Positions 16,588 through 24,742 of a DNA stretch of 64,000 nt are shown here, in pieces. Under the pieces are notes generated by a model. It saw only the letters and a list, made by a program, of their open reading frames with translations, did no database searches and was not told the DNA's origin. The DNA is from JACVRW01 sp963808775 (GTDB lineage Bacteria > Actinomycetota > Thermoleophilia > Solirubrobacterales > Thermoleophilaceae). The DNA is taken from contig CAWEGR010000005.1 of assembly GCA_963808775.1 (NCBI GenBank), positions 744,001 through 808,000 of the forward strand. The letters run 5' to 3'. The translations under genes were made by a program, and so were the position numbers. Within the stretch, counting starts at the first letter, position 1. The number at the start of each line of letters is the position of its first letter.

Positions 16588-17484
16588 ATGGACGTGAAGG
16601 TCCGCGAGGTCGGCCCGCGCGACGGATTTCAGAACGAGCCCGAGGTCATCGCGACCGGCGACAAGGTGCGGCTCGTCGAGATGCTCGCCCGCACCGGCCT
16701 GCGGCGGCTCGAGGTCACGAGCTTCGTCCGCGCCGACGTGATCCCCCAGCTCGCCGACGGACCCGAGGTGCTCGAGCGCGCCGAGATCCCGGACGACGTG
16801 TCCGTCAGCGTCCTGATCCCGAACGAGCGCGGGCTCGAGAACGCGCTGCCGCTGCGCGAGCGCTTCGACGAGATCAACGTCTTCCTGTCGGCTTCGGAGA
16901 CCCACAACAGGAAGAACGTGAACCGCTCGATCGAGGAGTCGCTGAGCGGCCTCGAGCGCGTGCTCGCCCGCGCGCGCGAGGAGGGCCTGCGCTGCGAGGG
17001 GGTCATCTCGGTCGCGTTCGGCTGCCCCTACGAGGGCGACGTTCCACGCGAGCGCGTGCTCGCGATCGCCCGCCGGCTCGTGGACGCGGGCGCCGAGGAG
17101 ATCGGCTTCGGCGACACCACGGGCATGGCGAACCCGGTTCAGGTGCGCGAGTTCTTCGACGGCCTCGACCTCGGCGCTGAGCTCACCGCCCACTTCCACA
17201 ACACGCGCGGGCAGGGGCTCGCGAACGTGCTCGGCGCCCTCGAGGCAGGCGTGCGGAGCTTCGAGTCGTCATTCGGCGAGCTCGGCGGCTGCCCCGTGCC
17301 CGCCGGCGCGACCGGCAACATCGCGAGCGAGGACCTCGTCTCGATGCTGCACGAGATGGGCTACGACACGGGCATCGACCTGGCGAAGCTGATCGAGTGC
17401 GCCGCCGAGGCTCAGCGCGTGCTCGGCCGCCCGCTCGGCAGCCACGTGCTGAAGGCGGGCCCCGTCAGGGCCGCCGGCGCCTGA
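16588..17484 (+). CDS. mvaB: Hydroxymethylglutaryl-CoA lyase
   Basis: 298 residues, full length. REVGPRDGFQNE at the N-terminus holds the metal-binding Asp and catalytic Arg, AHFHNTRGQGLAN the metal His pair, and GELGGCPVPAGATGN the catalytic Cys loop. The enzyme splits HMG-CoA into acetyl-CoA and acetoacetate at the end of leucine degradation. The carboxylase beta subunit at 20964 and the acetoacetyl-CoA synthetase at 24743 fit the same route. Co-transcription with the preceding SDR is likely. Confidence 0.93.
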   Translation: MDVKVREVGPRDGFQNEPEVIATGDKVRLVEMLARTGLRRLEVTSFVRADVIPQLADGPEVLERAEIPDDVSVSVLIPNERGLENALPLRERFDEINVFLSASETHNRKNVNRSIEESLSGLERVLARAREEGLRCEGVISVAFGCPYEGDVPRERVLAIARRLVDAGAEEIGFGDTTGMANPVQVREFFDGLDLGAELTAHFHNTRGQGLANVLGALEAGVRSFESSFGELGGCPVPAGATGNIASEDLVSMLHEMGYDTGIDLAKLIECAAEAQRVLGRPLGSHVLKAGPVRAAGA

Positions 17485-17541
17485 CGCGCTCGCAGCAGGA
17501 CGAGCGTCCGGCGAGTCGCATACGAAAGTATCGTCGCGAGA

Positions 17542-18668
17542 GTGCAAATCCCTGAGCAGATCGCGGGCCTAGCGGCAATCGAGCGCGGCTCCGCGACGGC
17601 GGGGGAGCGGCCGCTCGGCCGAGTGGGTCGCGGCGCGGCTGGCAGAGGCGGGCGCCGGAGGACGTGCGAGCTCGACGAGTTCGAGTACTCGACGAGTTTC
17701 GCCCACGCGCAGGGGCTGCACTACGCGGCCGGCGTGCTCGCCGCGCTGCGCGGCTCGCGGCTTCTCGCGGCCGCCGCGCTCGCCTCCTTCGAGCTCGATT
17801 TCAGCGGACGGCGGCAATGGACGCGGCCATTCCTGCCGCGCGGGCACTGGCGTGAACGCGACGGCCGGCTGCCGGCCCGCGGGGCCCGCCGCCGGACGCT
17901 CGTGCTCGTTGCGCATCACGACGCCGCCCGCACCGGCCTCATGTGGGACCCGCGCCTGACCGGCCCCGGCGACCGCGCGGCCGCCCGCTCCGGCAGGCGG
18001 GCGTCGCTCGCCCTGCTCCCCGAGCTCGCGCTCGCGGCGGTCGCCGCCACGGGGCGGCGCGCCCGCCCGTGCGGCTCGCGGCGGCCGGCGTGCTCGGCCT
18101 CGCGCTCGCGCTGGCGCTCGAGCAGTCGCGCAGCCCGAGCGTTCCCGGAGCGAACGACAACGCCTCCGGTGTGGCGGCGCTGCTCGAGGTCGTCCGGCAG
18201 CTCGACGCGGAGCGCCCCGATGGGCTCGAGGTGATGCTGGTCGTGCCGGGCTGCGAGGAGTCCGGGATGGGCGGCATGGCGGCCTGGCTCGACGGTCCGG
18301 GCGCGCGGCTCGAGCGCGAAGCGACGCTCGTGGTCGGCCTCGACACGGTCGGCTCGGGCGAGCCGATCGTGCTGACGGGGGAGGCCGGGCTCTGGCCGGT
18401 CCGCTACGACGCCGCGGACGTGCGCCTCGCCATCGAGGCGGCCCGGGCCGACGGGGTCGGAGCTGCGTCCCTGGCGGATCGGCGGCTGGACGGATCCGGC
18501 CCTCGCGCGCCTGCGCGGCCTTCGCAGCGTCTCGCTCCTGTCGGTCCGCGACGGCGGCTTTCCCGAACTACCACCTTCCGAGCGATCTGCCCGGAGGCCG
18601 TCGACATCGGCTGCGTGCGCGACTGCGTCAGGGCGACCGTCGCGATCGCGCGAGAGTTCGCGGCCTGA
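17542..18668 (+). pseudogene. M28-family metallopeptidase, multiply frameshifted
   Basis: Pieces of an M28 (aminopeptidase Y type) zinc peptidase are spread over different frames: TLVLVAHHDAARTG (His/Asp ligand), VPGANDNASGVAALLEVV (bridging Asp), VVPGCEESGMGG (catalytic and ligand Glu pair) and VGLDTVGSG, with an end at CVRDCVRATVAIAREFAA. At least four indels between about 17640 and 18600 are needed to join them. Two hydrophobic stretches (about 17720-17790 and 18070-18120) suggest a membrane-linked insert. Each catalytic motif survives, so sequence error is as likely as decay. Confidence 0.6.
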
Positions 18669-18672
18669 GGCC

Positions 18673-19809
18673 GTGGCGGGCCTCGTACGGCCATCGCTGC
18701 TGGCGGTCGCGGCCGGCACCGCGGCCGTGCTGCCGGGCTTCCTCGTCGGCTCGACGGCGCTCCAGATCCGCTCGGACCTCGGCTCGAGCGTCGAGGCGGT
18801 CGCCGCCGGTGTCACGGTGTTCTTCTTCGCGGGGGTCGTCGGCGCCGGACCGGGAGGGAGGCTGTCCGAGCGCACCGGCGCGCTGCCCGCGATGCGCTCC
18901 GGCATTCTCGTCACCGCTCTCTGCCTGCTCCTCGCCGCGCTCGTTGCGCACTCGCTCCTCGTGTTGTTGCTGCTGCTGGCGCTGGCCGGCCTCGCGAACG
19001 CGATCGTGCAGCCGGCGATCAACCTGTTCATGGCGGACCAGGTGCCGCCCGAGCGCCAGGGGCTCGCGTTCGGCATCAAGCAGTCGGGCATCCCGGGAGC
19101 CGTGTTGCTGAGCGGGCTCGCGCTGCCCGCGCTGGCGATCCCGCTCGGCTGGCGCCCCACCTTCGCGATCTGCGCGCTCGTGCCGCTCGCTGTCGCGCTC
19201 GTGCTTCGCAGGAGCGCAGGCTCGCTGCGCCCGCCGGCCGAACGCGAGCGCGCGCCGCGACCGACCGCCCGCCTCGTGCTGATCGCGGTCGGCGCCGCGC
19301 TCGGCAGCGCGGGGCCGTGCGCGCTCAGCGCCTACCTCGTGGCCTCCGCCGTCGACACCGGCATCGCCGAGGGTTCGGCGGGCCTGCTCGCGGCCGTGGG
19401 CAGTGTCGTCGCGCTCGGTGTGCGGCTCACCGTCGGCGCACGCGCGGACCGCCTCGGGGACTACGGCTTCCGCATGGTGGTCGTGCTCCTGACGGCAGGC
19501 TGCGCCGGCTTCCTCCTGCTCGCGACGGGAGCCGTGGTGCCCTTCGTGGCCGGCGCGCTCGTGGCGTTCGGCCTCGGCTGGGGCTGGCCCGGCCTGTTCA
19601 ACATGGCCGTCGTCCACCAGCACCGCGACGCGCCCGCGGCCGCCACCGGAATCAGTCAGACGGGCATCTACGTCGGCGCCGCCGGCGGGCCGCTCGCGTT
19701 CGGCGCGCTGTCGTCGCTCGGCGGCTATGGACTCGCCTGGCTCGTCACCGCCGGGCTGATCCTGCTGTCCGCGGCCACGTTCTCGTTTGTGAGGGTTGAG
19801 GACCTGTAG
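18673..19809 (+). CDS. MFS transporter
   Basis: 378 residues from GTG, with about 12 hydrophobic helices. The loop between helices 2 and 3 reads GRLSERTGALPAMRSG, a form of the MFS motif A, and FGIKQSGIPGAVLLSG in helix 5 is typical of nitrate/cyanate-like and aromatic-acid-like carriers. The substrate is unknown. It begins five bases after the broken peptidase gene and is followed by a structured region and terminator. Confidence 0.82.
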   Translation: MAGLVRPSLLAVAAGTAAVLPGFLVGSTALQIRSDLGSSVEAVAAGVTVFFFAGVVGAGPGGRLSERTGALPAMRSGILVTALCLLLAALVAHSLLVLLLLLALAGLANAIVQPAINLFMADQVPPERQGLAFGIKQSGIPGAVLLSGLALPALAIPLGWRPTFAICALVPLAVALVLRRSAGSLRPPAERERAPRPTARLVLIAVGAALGSAGPCALSAYLVASAVDTGIAEGSAGLLAAVGSVVALGVRLTVGARADRLGDYGFRMVVVLLTAGCAGFLLLATGAVVPFVAGALVAFGLGWGWPGLFNMAVVHQHRDAPAAATGISQTGIYVGAAGGPLAFGALSSLGGYGLAWLVTAGLILLSAATFSFVRVEDL

Positions 19810-19834
19810 GCCCGGGTAGTACCCCAAAACAGAC

Positions 19835-19883
19835 GCCGAGGCCGGTTTTCGGCACATATGGGTTCCCCCGACCCAGCCTCGGC
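19835..19883 (+). ncRNA. Possible structured RNA (three-way junction)
   Basis: Between the MFS and enoyl-CoA hydratase stops, GCCGAG (19835-19840) pairs with CTCGGC (19878-19883). Inside it lie GCCG/CGGC around a GTTTT loop (19841-19853) and TGGGT/ACCCA around a C-rich loop (19859-19875). A strong terminator follows at once. The arrangement suits a small RNA or processed 3' UTR. I recognise no known RNA class, and base pairing by eye is the only evidence. Confidence 0.35.
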
Positions 19884-19889
19884 TTGCAC

Positions 19890-19924
19890 ACGAGCCCGGA
19901 TTCTGTCCGGGCTCGTCGTGTTTT
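19890..19924 (+). terminator. Rho-independent terminator
   Basis: Perfect 11-bp stem ACGAGCCCGGA/TCCGGGCTCGT with a five-base loop, followed by CGTG and TTTT. The T-run orientation suits transcripts from the left, that is the MFS gene and the structured region before it. Confidence 0.75.
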
Positions 19925-19930
19925 CGGGGT

Positions 19931-20725
19931 CTAGCGCCCTGCGAAGTCGGGCGAGCGCTTCTCGAAGAAGGCGCGGGCGCCCTCGGCGAAGTCCTCGGTC
20001 CCGGCGAGCGTCTCCTGCGCGGTGACCTCGAGCTCGAGCGTCGTGGCGAGCGCCGGCTTGGCAGCGGCGTCCATCACTCGCTTGGCGAGCCCGACGGCTC
20101 GCGGCGCGCACGCGAGCAGCTCGTTCGCGAACGCCTCGGTGGCCTCGTCGAGTGACTCGGCCGGAGCGATCCGGTTGGCGAACCCGATGCGGTGAGCCTC
20201 GTGCCCGTCGATGACCTTGCCGGTCATGATGAGCTCCTTCGCGTTGCCGAGCCCGACCACCGCCGGCAGCCGAGAGCAGCCGCCGACGTCGGGAAGCAGG
20301 CCGATCCGCACCTCCATGATCCCGGCCACAGCCTCCTCCGCCATCGTCCGGAAGTCGCAGGCGAGGGCGAGCTCGAAGGCGCCGCCAAGCGCCGCGCCGT
20401 GGATCTGGCAGATCGTCGGCTTCGGCATCTCCTCGAGCAGGTTCCACCAGGCGAGGATCGGCCCCCGGTACTCGCGCAGCCGCGCCGGCTGCTCGGACAG
20501 CTCGCGCAGGTCGGAGACGTCCATGCCCGACGAGAACATCGCGCCCTCGCCGCGCAGGACCAGGACGCGCACCGAGTCGTCGGCCGCGGCCGCCTCGATC
20601 GCCGCGCCCAGCTCGCGGATCGTCTCCCCGTTGAGCGCGTTGCGCTTCTCGGGCCGGTTGATGACGAGGTGCCGGACCCCGCCCCTGTCTTCTGTAATCA
20701 CGAGGGCCACGCCTGGATTATCCAT
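19931..20725 (-). CDS. Enoyl-CoA hydratase/isomerase family protein
   Basis: 264 residues from ATG 20725. The crotonase oxyanion segments are clear: EKRNALNGE, SSGMDVSDL and IHGAALGGAFELALACDF. In the second acidic position the sequence reads MEVRIGLLPDVGG, with Asp in place of the usual Glu-containing GlxPg form. It could be a hydratase or a delta-isomerase in fatty-acid or amino-acid oxidation. An in-frame start further upstream (20782) would add about 19 unconserved residues. It is divergent from the small membrane protein gene. Confidence 0.85.
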   Translation of the reverse strand: MDNPGVALVITEDRGGVRHLVINRPEKRNALNGETIRELGAAIEAAAADDSVRVLVLRGEGAMFSSGMDVSDLRELSEQPARLREYRGPILAWWNLLEEMPKPTICQIHGAALGGAFELALACDFRTMAEEAVAGIMEVRIGLLPDVGGCSRLPAVVGLGNAKELIMTGKVIDGHEAHRIGFANRIAPAESLDEATEAFANELLACAPRAVGLAKRVMDAAAKPALATTLELEVTAQETLAGTEDFAEGARAFFEKRSPDFAGR

Positions 20726-20769
20726 TGCAGCGCAGAGGACCGGGTGACCGGCGGGCGAAGCCGTCCAGG

Positions 20770-20967
20770 ATGGTTGCCGCACTCATCATCGGCGCGGAGC
20801 TCGGGGTGGCCGTCGGCCTCCTGTTCTTCGGCTCCACGCCGTTCGCACCGCTGCTGATCGCGGTGCTCGGCGCAATGGCCGGACCGCCGGTAGCTGTGTG
20901 GATCCGCACAGCGCGCCTGCGCGCATTCGGCTGGGCGCTGCGGCGGCGGCTACATTCGGGCCCGTGA
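20770..20967 (+). CDS. Small membrane protein before the carboxylase gene
   Basis: 65 residues with two hydrophobic helices (about 2-20 and 25-43) and a basic C-terminus (RTARLRAFGWALRRRL), so cytoplasmic ends are likely. Its stop overlaps the GTG start of the carboxylase subunit by four bases (GTGA), which suggests translational coupling. I do not recognise the family. Codon usage matches its neighbours, supporting a real gene. Confidence 0.5.
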   Translation: MVAALIIGAELGVAVGLLFFGSTPFAPLLIAVLGAMAGPPVAVWIRTARLRAFGWALRRRLHSGP

Positions 20968-22475
20968 GCGACCTGAAGGAAGCGCTCGAGCGCGCCCGCG
21001 GCGGCGGGCCCGAGCGCCATCACGAGAAGTCCGCCGAGCAGGGCAAGCTCCCCGTGCGCGAGCGCGTGGCCCGGCTCGTCGACGCAGGCTCGTTCGTCGA
21101 GGACGCCCTGCTCGCGAACTGGGAACAGGACGGCTTCGGGGCCGACGGAGTACTCACCGGCATGGCGACGGTCGGCGGCCGCCCGATCGCGCTGATGGCC
21201 AACGACCCGACCGTGAAGGCCGGCTCGTGGGGCCCGAAGACCGTCGAGAAGATCATCCGCATCCAGGAGCAGGCGCTCGAGCACCTCGTGCCGATGATCT
21301 ACCTGGTCGACTCCGCCGGGGCGCGCATCACCGATCAGGTGCGCATGTTCCCCGGGCGCCGCGGCGCGGGCCGGATCTTCCACACCGAGGTCAAGCTGTC
21401 CGGCGTCGTACCGCAGCTCTGCGTGCTGTTCGGGCCGAGCGCGGCGGGCGGGGCATACATCCCCGCCTTCTGCGACGTCGTGATCATGCGCGACGGCAAC
21501 GCGTCCATGTACCTCGGCTCGCCGCGAATGGCAGAGATGGTGATCGGCGAGACGGTCACGCTCGAGGAGATGGGCGGCGCGCGCATGCACACCGGCGTCT
21601 CCGGCTGCGGGCACTTCCTCGTTCGCTCCGACGAGGAGGGACTCGACCTCGCCGCGCGCTACCTCGGCTACTTCCCGACGAGCTGGCGCGAGGACCCGCC
21701 GCCGGCGCCGCCCGCCGGGCCGGCGGCTGAGTTTCCCGAGCTGCCCGCGGACGAGAACAAGCCCTTCGACATCCTCACCCTGATCGACGCGCTCGTGGAC
21801 GAGGGCTCGTTCCTCGAGATCCAGAAGCGCTGGGCGAAGGAGCTCGTGGTCGGCTACGCGCGCCTCGACGGCCGCGTGATCGGCATCGTCGCGAACCAGC
21901 CGAAACAGAGGGGCGGCGTGCTCTTCGTCGACTCCTCGGACAAGGCCGCGCGCTTCATCTGGACCTGCAACGCCTTCAACATCCCGCTGCTGTTCCTCGC
22001 CGACGTGCCGGGATTCATGATCGGCACCCAGGTCGAGCGACAGGGCATCATCCGCTCGGGGGCGAAGATGATCTCGGCCGTGTCGGAGGCGACGGTGCCG
22101 AAGATCTCCGTGATCGTCCGCAAGGCCTACGGCGCGGGGCTCTACGCGATGGCCGGGCCGGCCTTCGAGCCCGACGCCTGCATCGCCCTTCCGGACGCGA
22201 AGATCGCCGTGATGGGTCCGCAGGCCGCCATCAACGCCGTCTTCTTCAACCAGCTTCAGGCGATCGAGGACGAGGAGGAGCGCGCCAGGCGCACGGAGGA
22301 GCTGCGCGCCGAGTACAAGCAGGAGATCGACATCCTCCACCTGGCCTCGGAGCTCGTGATCGATGCGGTCGTCGAGCCCGAGCTCCTGCGCGAGGAGCTG
22401 ATCCGCCGCTACGCCGCGTACGCCTCGCGCGACCGCTCCTGGCCGGCCAAGCGCAACCCGGTCACGCCGGTCTGA
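20964..22475 (+). CDS. Acyl-CoA carboxylase beta (carboxyltransferase) subunit
   Basis: 503 residues from GTG. The two crotonase-like halves of a biotin-dependent carboxyltransferase are present: LVDSAGARITDQ, FGPSAAGGAYIPAFCD and MYLGSPRMAEMVIGE in the first, and FLADVPGFMIGTQVERQGII and KAYGAGLYAMAG in the second. The SAGARI and PGF/MIG context is closest to methylcrotonyl- and propionyl-type subunits. It needs a biotinylated alpha subunit, which is not in this window. Near HMG-CoA lyase it may serve leucine or branched-chain acid degradation, but the acyl group is not certain. Confidence 0.88.
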   Translation: MSDLKEALERARGGGPERHHEKSAEQGKLPVRERVARLVDAGSFVEDALLANWEQDGFGADGVLTGMATVGGRPIALMANDPTVKAGSWGPKTVEKIIRIQEQALEHLVPMIYLVDSAGARITDQVRMFPGRRGAGRIFHTEVKLSGVVPQLCVLFGPSAAGGAYIPAFCDVVIMRDGNASMYLGSPRMAEMVIGETVTLEEMGGARMHTGVSGCGHFLVRSDEEGLDLAARYLGYFPTSWREDPPPAPPAGPAAEFPELPADENKPFDILTLIDALVDEGSFLEIQKRWAKELVVGYARLDGRVIGIVANQPKQRGGVLFVDSSDKAARFIWTCNAFNIPLLFLADVPGFMIGTQVERQGIIRSGAKMISAVSEATVPKISVIVRKAYGAGLYAMAGPAFEPDACIALPDAKIAVMGPQAAINAVFFNQLQAIEDEEERARRTEELRAEYKQEIDILHLASELVIDAVVEPELLREELIRRYAAYASRDRSWPAKRNPVTPV

Positions 22476-22977
22476 GCAGGCCGAACGGGTCGACCTCCGC
22501 GTCCGCCCCGAGCGCTCGTCCGAGGAGCTGATCGAGGCGCCGCCGCTCGCGGGCGCTGATACGGCCGAGCACGCGGCGGGTGGCCGCGTCCGCTTCGGCT
22601 TCGGCGGCGGCCGCGACACGCGACCCGACCTCGGTCACCGTCGAGCGCGCCCTCCGGCGATCGAGCGGATCCGGTGCGCGCTCGAGATAGCCGCGATCCT
22701 CGAGCTCTCGCAGCAGCTGCGAGACGGTTGTGCGGTCGATCCCGGTCCTGTCGACGACGGCGTCCTGCGAGATGCCGGGAACGCCGTCGACCAGCGCGAG
22801 TACCAGCAGATCCGGGCAGCGCAACCCGTATTCCGCCCGCAGCCCCGCATCGATCTCGGCACGGAGCCGGCGCGCGAGCTCGTGCGCGAGCCAGATCGTG
22901 AACCGCGAGAGTCGCGGGTGCGGGCGCATCTCGAGCTGGAGGCCCCGGCTGGCTGTGGCGCGATTGCGCGGGCTCAT
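22462..22977 (-). CDS. MarR-family transcriptional regulator
   Basis: 171 residues if the ATG at 22977 is used; ATG 22929 is also possible. The winged-helix core reads LRCPDLLVLALVDGVPGISQ, then DRTGIDRTTVSQLLRELEDRGYLERAPDPLDRRR, the MarR recognition helix and wing. The C-terminal helix (ISARERRRLDQLLGRALG) makes the dimer. The 3' end overlaps the convergent carboxylase gene by 14 bases. The target is unknown; the flanking acyl-CoA genes are candidates. Confidence 0.82.
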   Translation of the reverse strand: MSPRNRATASRGLQLEMRPHPRLSRFTIWLAHELARRLRAEIDAGLRAEYGLRCPDLLVLALVDGVPGISQDAVVDRTGIDRTTVSQLLRELEDRGYLERAPDPLDRRRARSTVTEVGSRVAAAAEAEADAATRRVLGRISARERRRLDQLLGRALGADAEVDPFGLLRPA

Positions 22978-23102
22978 CGGGCCCGGCGACCGGCACACGG
23001 GGCGTCGGTCGAAGCGATCCGTCAGCCGACTGATCAGTTCGCTGACGAATTCCTTGAAGAGGTGAGGCGGTGCGCAGGTGTTCATGCACTGAGGAGCGGG
23101 CG

Positions 23103-23465
23103 TCAGCGCGAATTCGCCCCCGGCGGCCACGCCATGAGCTCGGCGCGGTGCCCGCCCGGTAGCGCGACGAAGCTGCGCGGCGCGCCCCAGTAGGCCGTGC
23201 TCTCGCGGACCTCGAAGCCCGCCGCGCGGATGCGTTCGAGCGCCGCCTCGTAGTCCTCGACGACCACCGCGCCGTGACCGAGCGGCGGCGCCACCGGCTC
23301 GTCCACCCACATGAGATGGATCTGGGTGTCGCCGCGCTCGAACCACGCGGTGCGTCCTCGCAGGCCCTCCGGCGGCTCGACCGGCGCGAAGCCCGCGAGC
23401 TGCCAGAACTCCGCCATACGCTGCTCGTCGGCCCTGCTCAGCTCGAGGGTTACGTGATGGAGCAC
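23103..23465 (-). CDS. VOC-superfamily (glyoxalase-like) protein
   Basis: 120 residues from GTG 23465, which places the first beta strand (LHHVTLELS) at the N-terminus as usual for the family; longer in-frame starts would overlap the divergent MFS gene. The metal-site positions His3 and Glu in the C-terminal GHRAELMAW are visible, as is the FVALPGGHRAEL end motif. These proteins include glyoxalases, dioxygenases and resistance proteins. The substrate cannot be given. Confidence 0.72.
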   Translation of the reverse strand: MLHHVTLELSRADEQRMAEFWQLAGFAPVEPPEGLRGRTAWFERGDTQIHLMWVDEPVAPPLGHGAVVVEDYEAALERIRAAGFEVRESTAYWGAPRSFVALPGGHRAELMAWPPGANSR

Positions 23466-23503
23466 CGCCGGGACGCTATCGGTGCCCGCGTAGACTCGAA
23501 GCG

Positions 23504-24730
23504 GTGAACGCATCGCATCGATCATCCGGCTATCGCTGGGTGGTCCTTGCAACCGGAGCGGGCGCCACAGCGGCGATCGCCGCGGTCCAGGGCGGGCTTC
23601 CGGCGATCGGCCCGGCCATCCAGGACGCCTTCGGCCTCACGCTCGTTCAGGTCACGATCGTGTTCACGGCCTTCGCGCTAGGCACGGTCTCGACCCTGCT
23701 CGCATGGGGGATCCTCGCCGACCGGATAGGCGAGCGTGTCGTGGTGAGCGTGGGCCTCGCGGGCGGCTCGGCGCTGATCGCCCTGACCGCCCTCAGCGGC
23801 GGCTACACGGCGCTCGTGATCGGGATGGCGCTGGCCGGCGCTCTCGGCTCGAGCGGGGTCGCGGCGAGCGGGCGCGCGGTGTTCGGTTGGTTCCCGCGTG
23901 ACGAGCGCGGGCTCGCGCTCGGCCTGCGCCAGACAGCCGTTCCGGTGGGCGCGGCGGCGGCCTCCTTCACGCTGCCGGCGATCGCGGCCGCGGCGGGACT
24001 CGACGCCGCGCTCTACGTGCTCGCCGGAGCGATGTTGCTCGCGGCGGTCGCGGCGGCGCTCTGGATGAGGGAGGCGCCCGCGCGGGTGTCCAAGGCTCCG
24101 CCCGCCCCCGACGCCGCGCGCGACCCGCGCATCTGGCGGCTGAGCGCGGCGTCGTCGCTGATGATCATCGGCCAGGTCGGGATCACGTCGCTGCTCGTGC
24201 TCTACCTGTACGGCGAGCGCGGCTTCAGCGCGGGCGAGGCCGCCGCCGTGCTCGGGGCGGTCCAGGTGCTCGCGGCGCTCGCGCGCGCCCTCGCGGGCCA
24301 CTGGTCCGACCGCCGCGACGAGCGCATCGAGCCGTTTCGGCTGCTCGCCGGCGTGGCCGGAGTGCTGCTGCTCCTGGCCGCGGCGCTCACGCCCGCGCCG
24401 GCGGCTGTCGCGGTGCCCGCGCTGATGGCCGGCGGCGTTGCGGCCATGAGCTGGAACGGGCTCTCGTTCACCGCGGCGGCCGAGATCTCCGGTCGCCACC
24501 AGGCGGGCAAGGCGATGGGCATCCAGAACACGTCGATGCGGCTCGTGGCCGCGGCGGTCCCGGTCACGCTCGGCTACGTCGCGTCCGAGTTCTCCTGGGC
24601 GGCGGCCTTCGCGGTGATGGGGCTGACCCCGCTGGCGGCGCGCGCGCTGCTCGGCCCGCTCGTGGACGACGAGCGCCGGCGGCGGCACGAGCGCCACGCG
24701 CGCCTGCGCTCGCGCGCTGCTGAGACATAG
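23504..24730 (+). CDS. MFS transporter
   Basis: 408 residues, GTG start. About 12 transmembrane helices; motif A reads GILADRIGERVVV and the second half repeats HWSDRRDERIEP. FGWFPRDERGLALGLRQTAVPVG in helices 4-5 is typical of organic-acid and cyanate-type MFS carriers. It precedes the acetoacetyl-CoA synthetase by 12 bp, so uptake of a carboxylic acid to be activated by that ligase is an attractive inference. Confidence 0.84.
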   Translation: MNASHRSSGYRWVVLATGAGATAAIAAVQGGLPAIGPAIQDAFGLTLVQVTIVFTAFALGTVSTLLAWGILADRIGERVVVSVGLAGGSALIALTALSGGYTALVIGMALAGALGSSGVAASGRAVFGWFPRDERGLALGLRQTAVPVGAAAASFTLPAIAAAAGLDAALYVLAGAMLLAAVAAALWMREAPARVSKAPPAPDAARDPRIWRLSAASSLMIIGQVGITSLLVLYLYGERGFSAGEAAAVLGAVQVLAALARALAGHWSDRRDERIEPFRLLAGVAGVLLLLAAALTPAPAAVAVPALMAGGVAAMSWNGLSFTAAAEISGRHQAGKAMGIQNTSMRLVAAAVPVTLGYVASEFSWAAAFAVMGLTPLAARALLGPLVDDERRRRHERHARLRSRAAET

Positions 24731-24742
24731 GATCCCGCGCCG

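Noticed and set aside
19835..19924. 6C RNA motif
   Set aside because: 6C RNAs have two hairpins with runs of at least six C in the loops; here only one loop has five C, and the second stem is a terminator.
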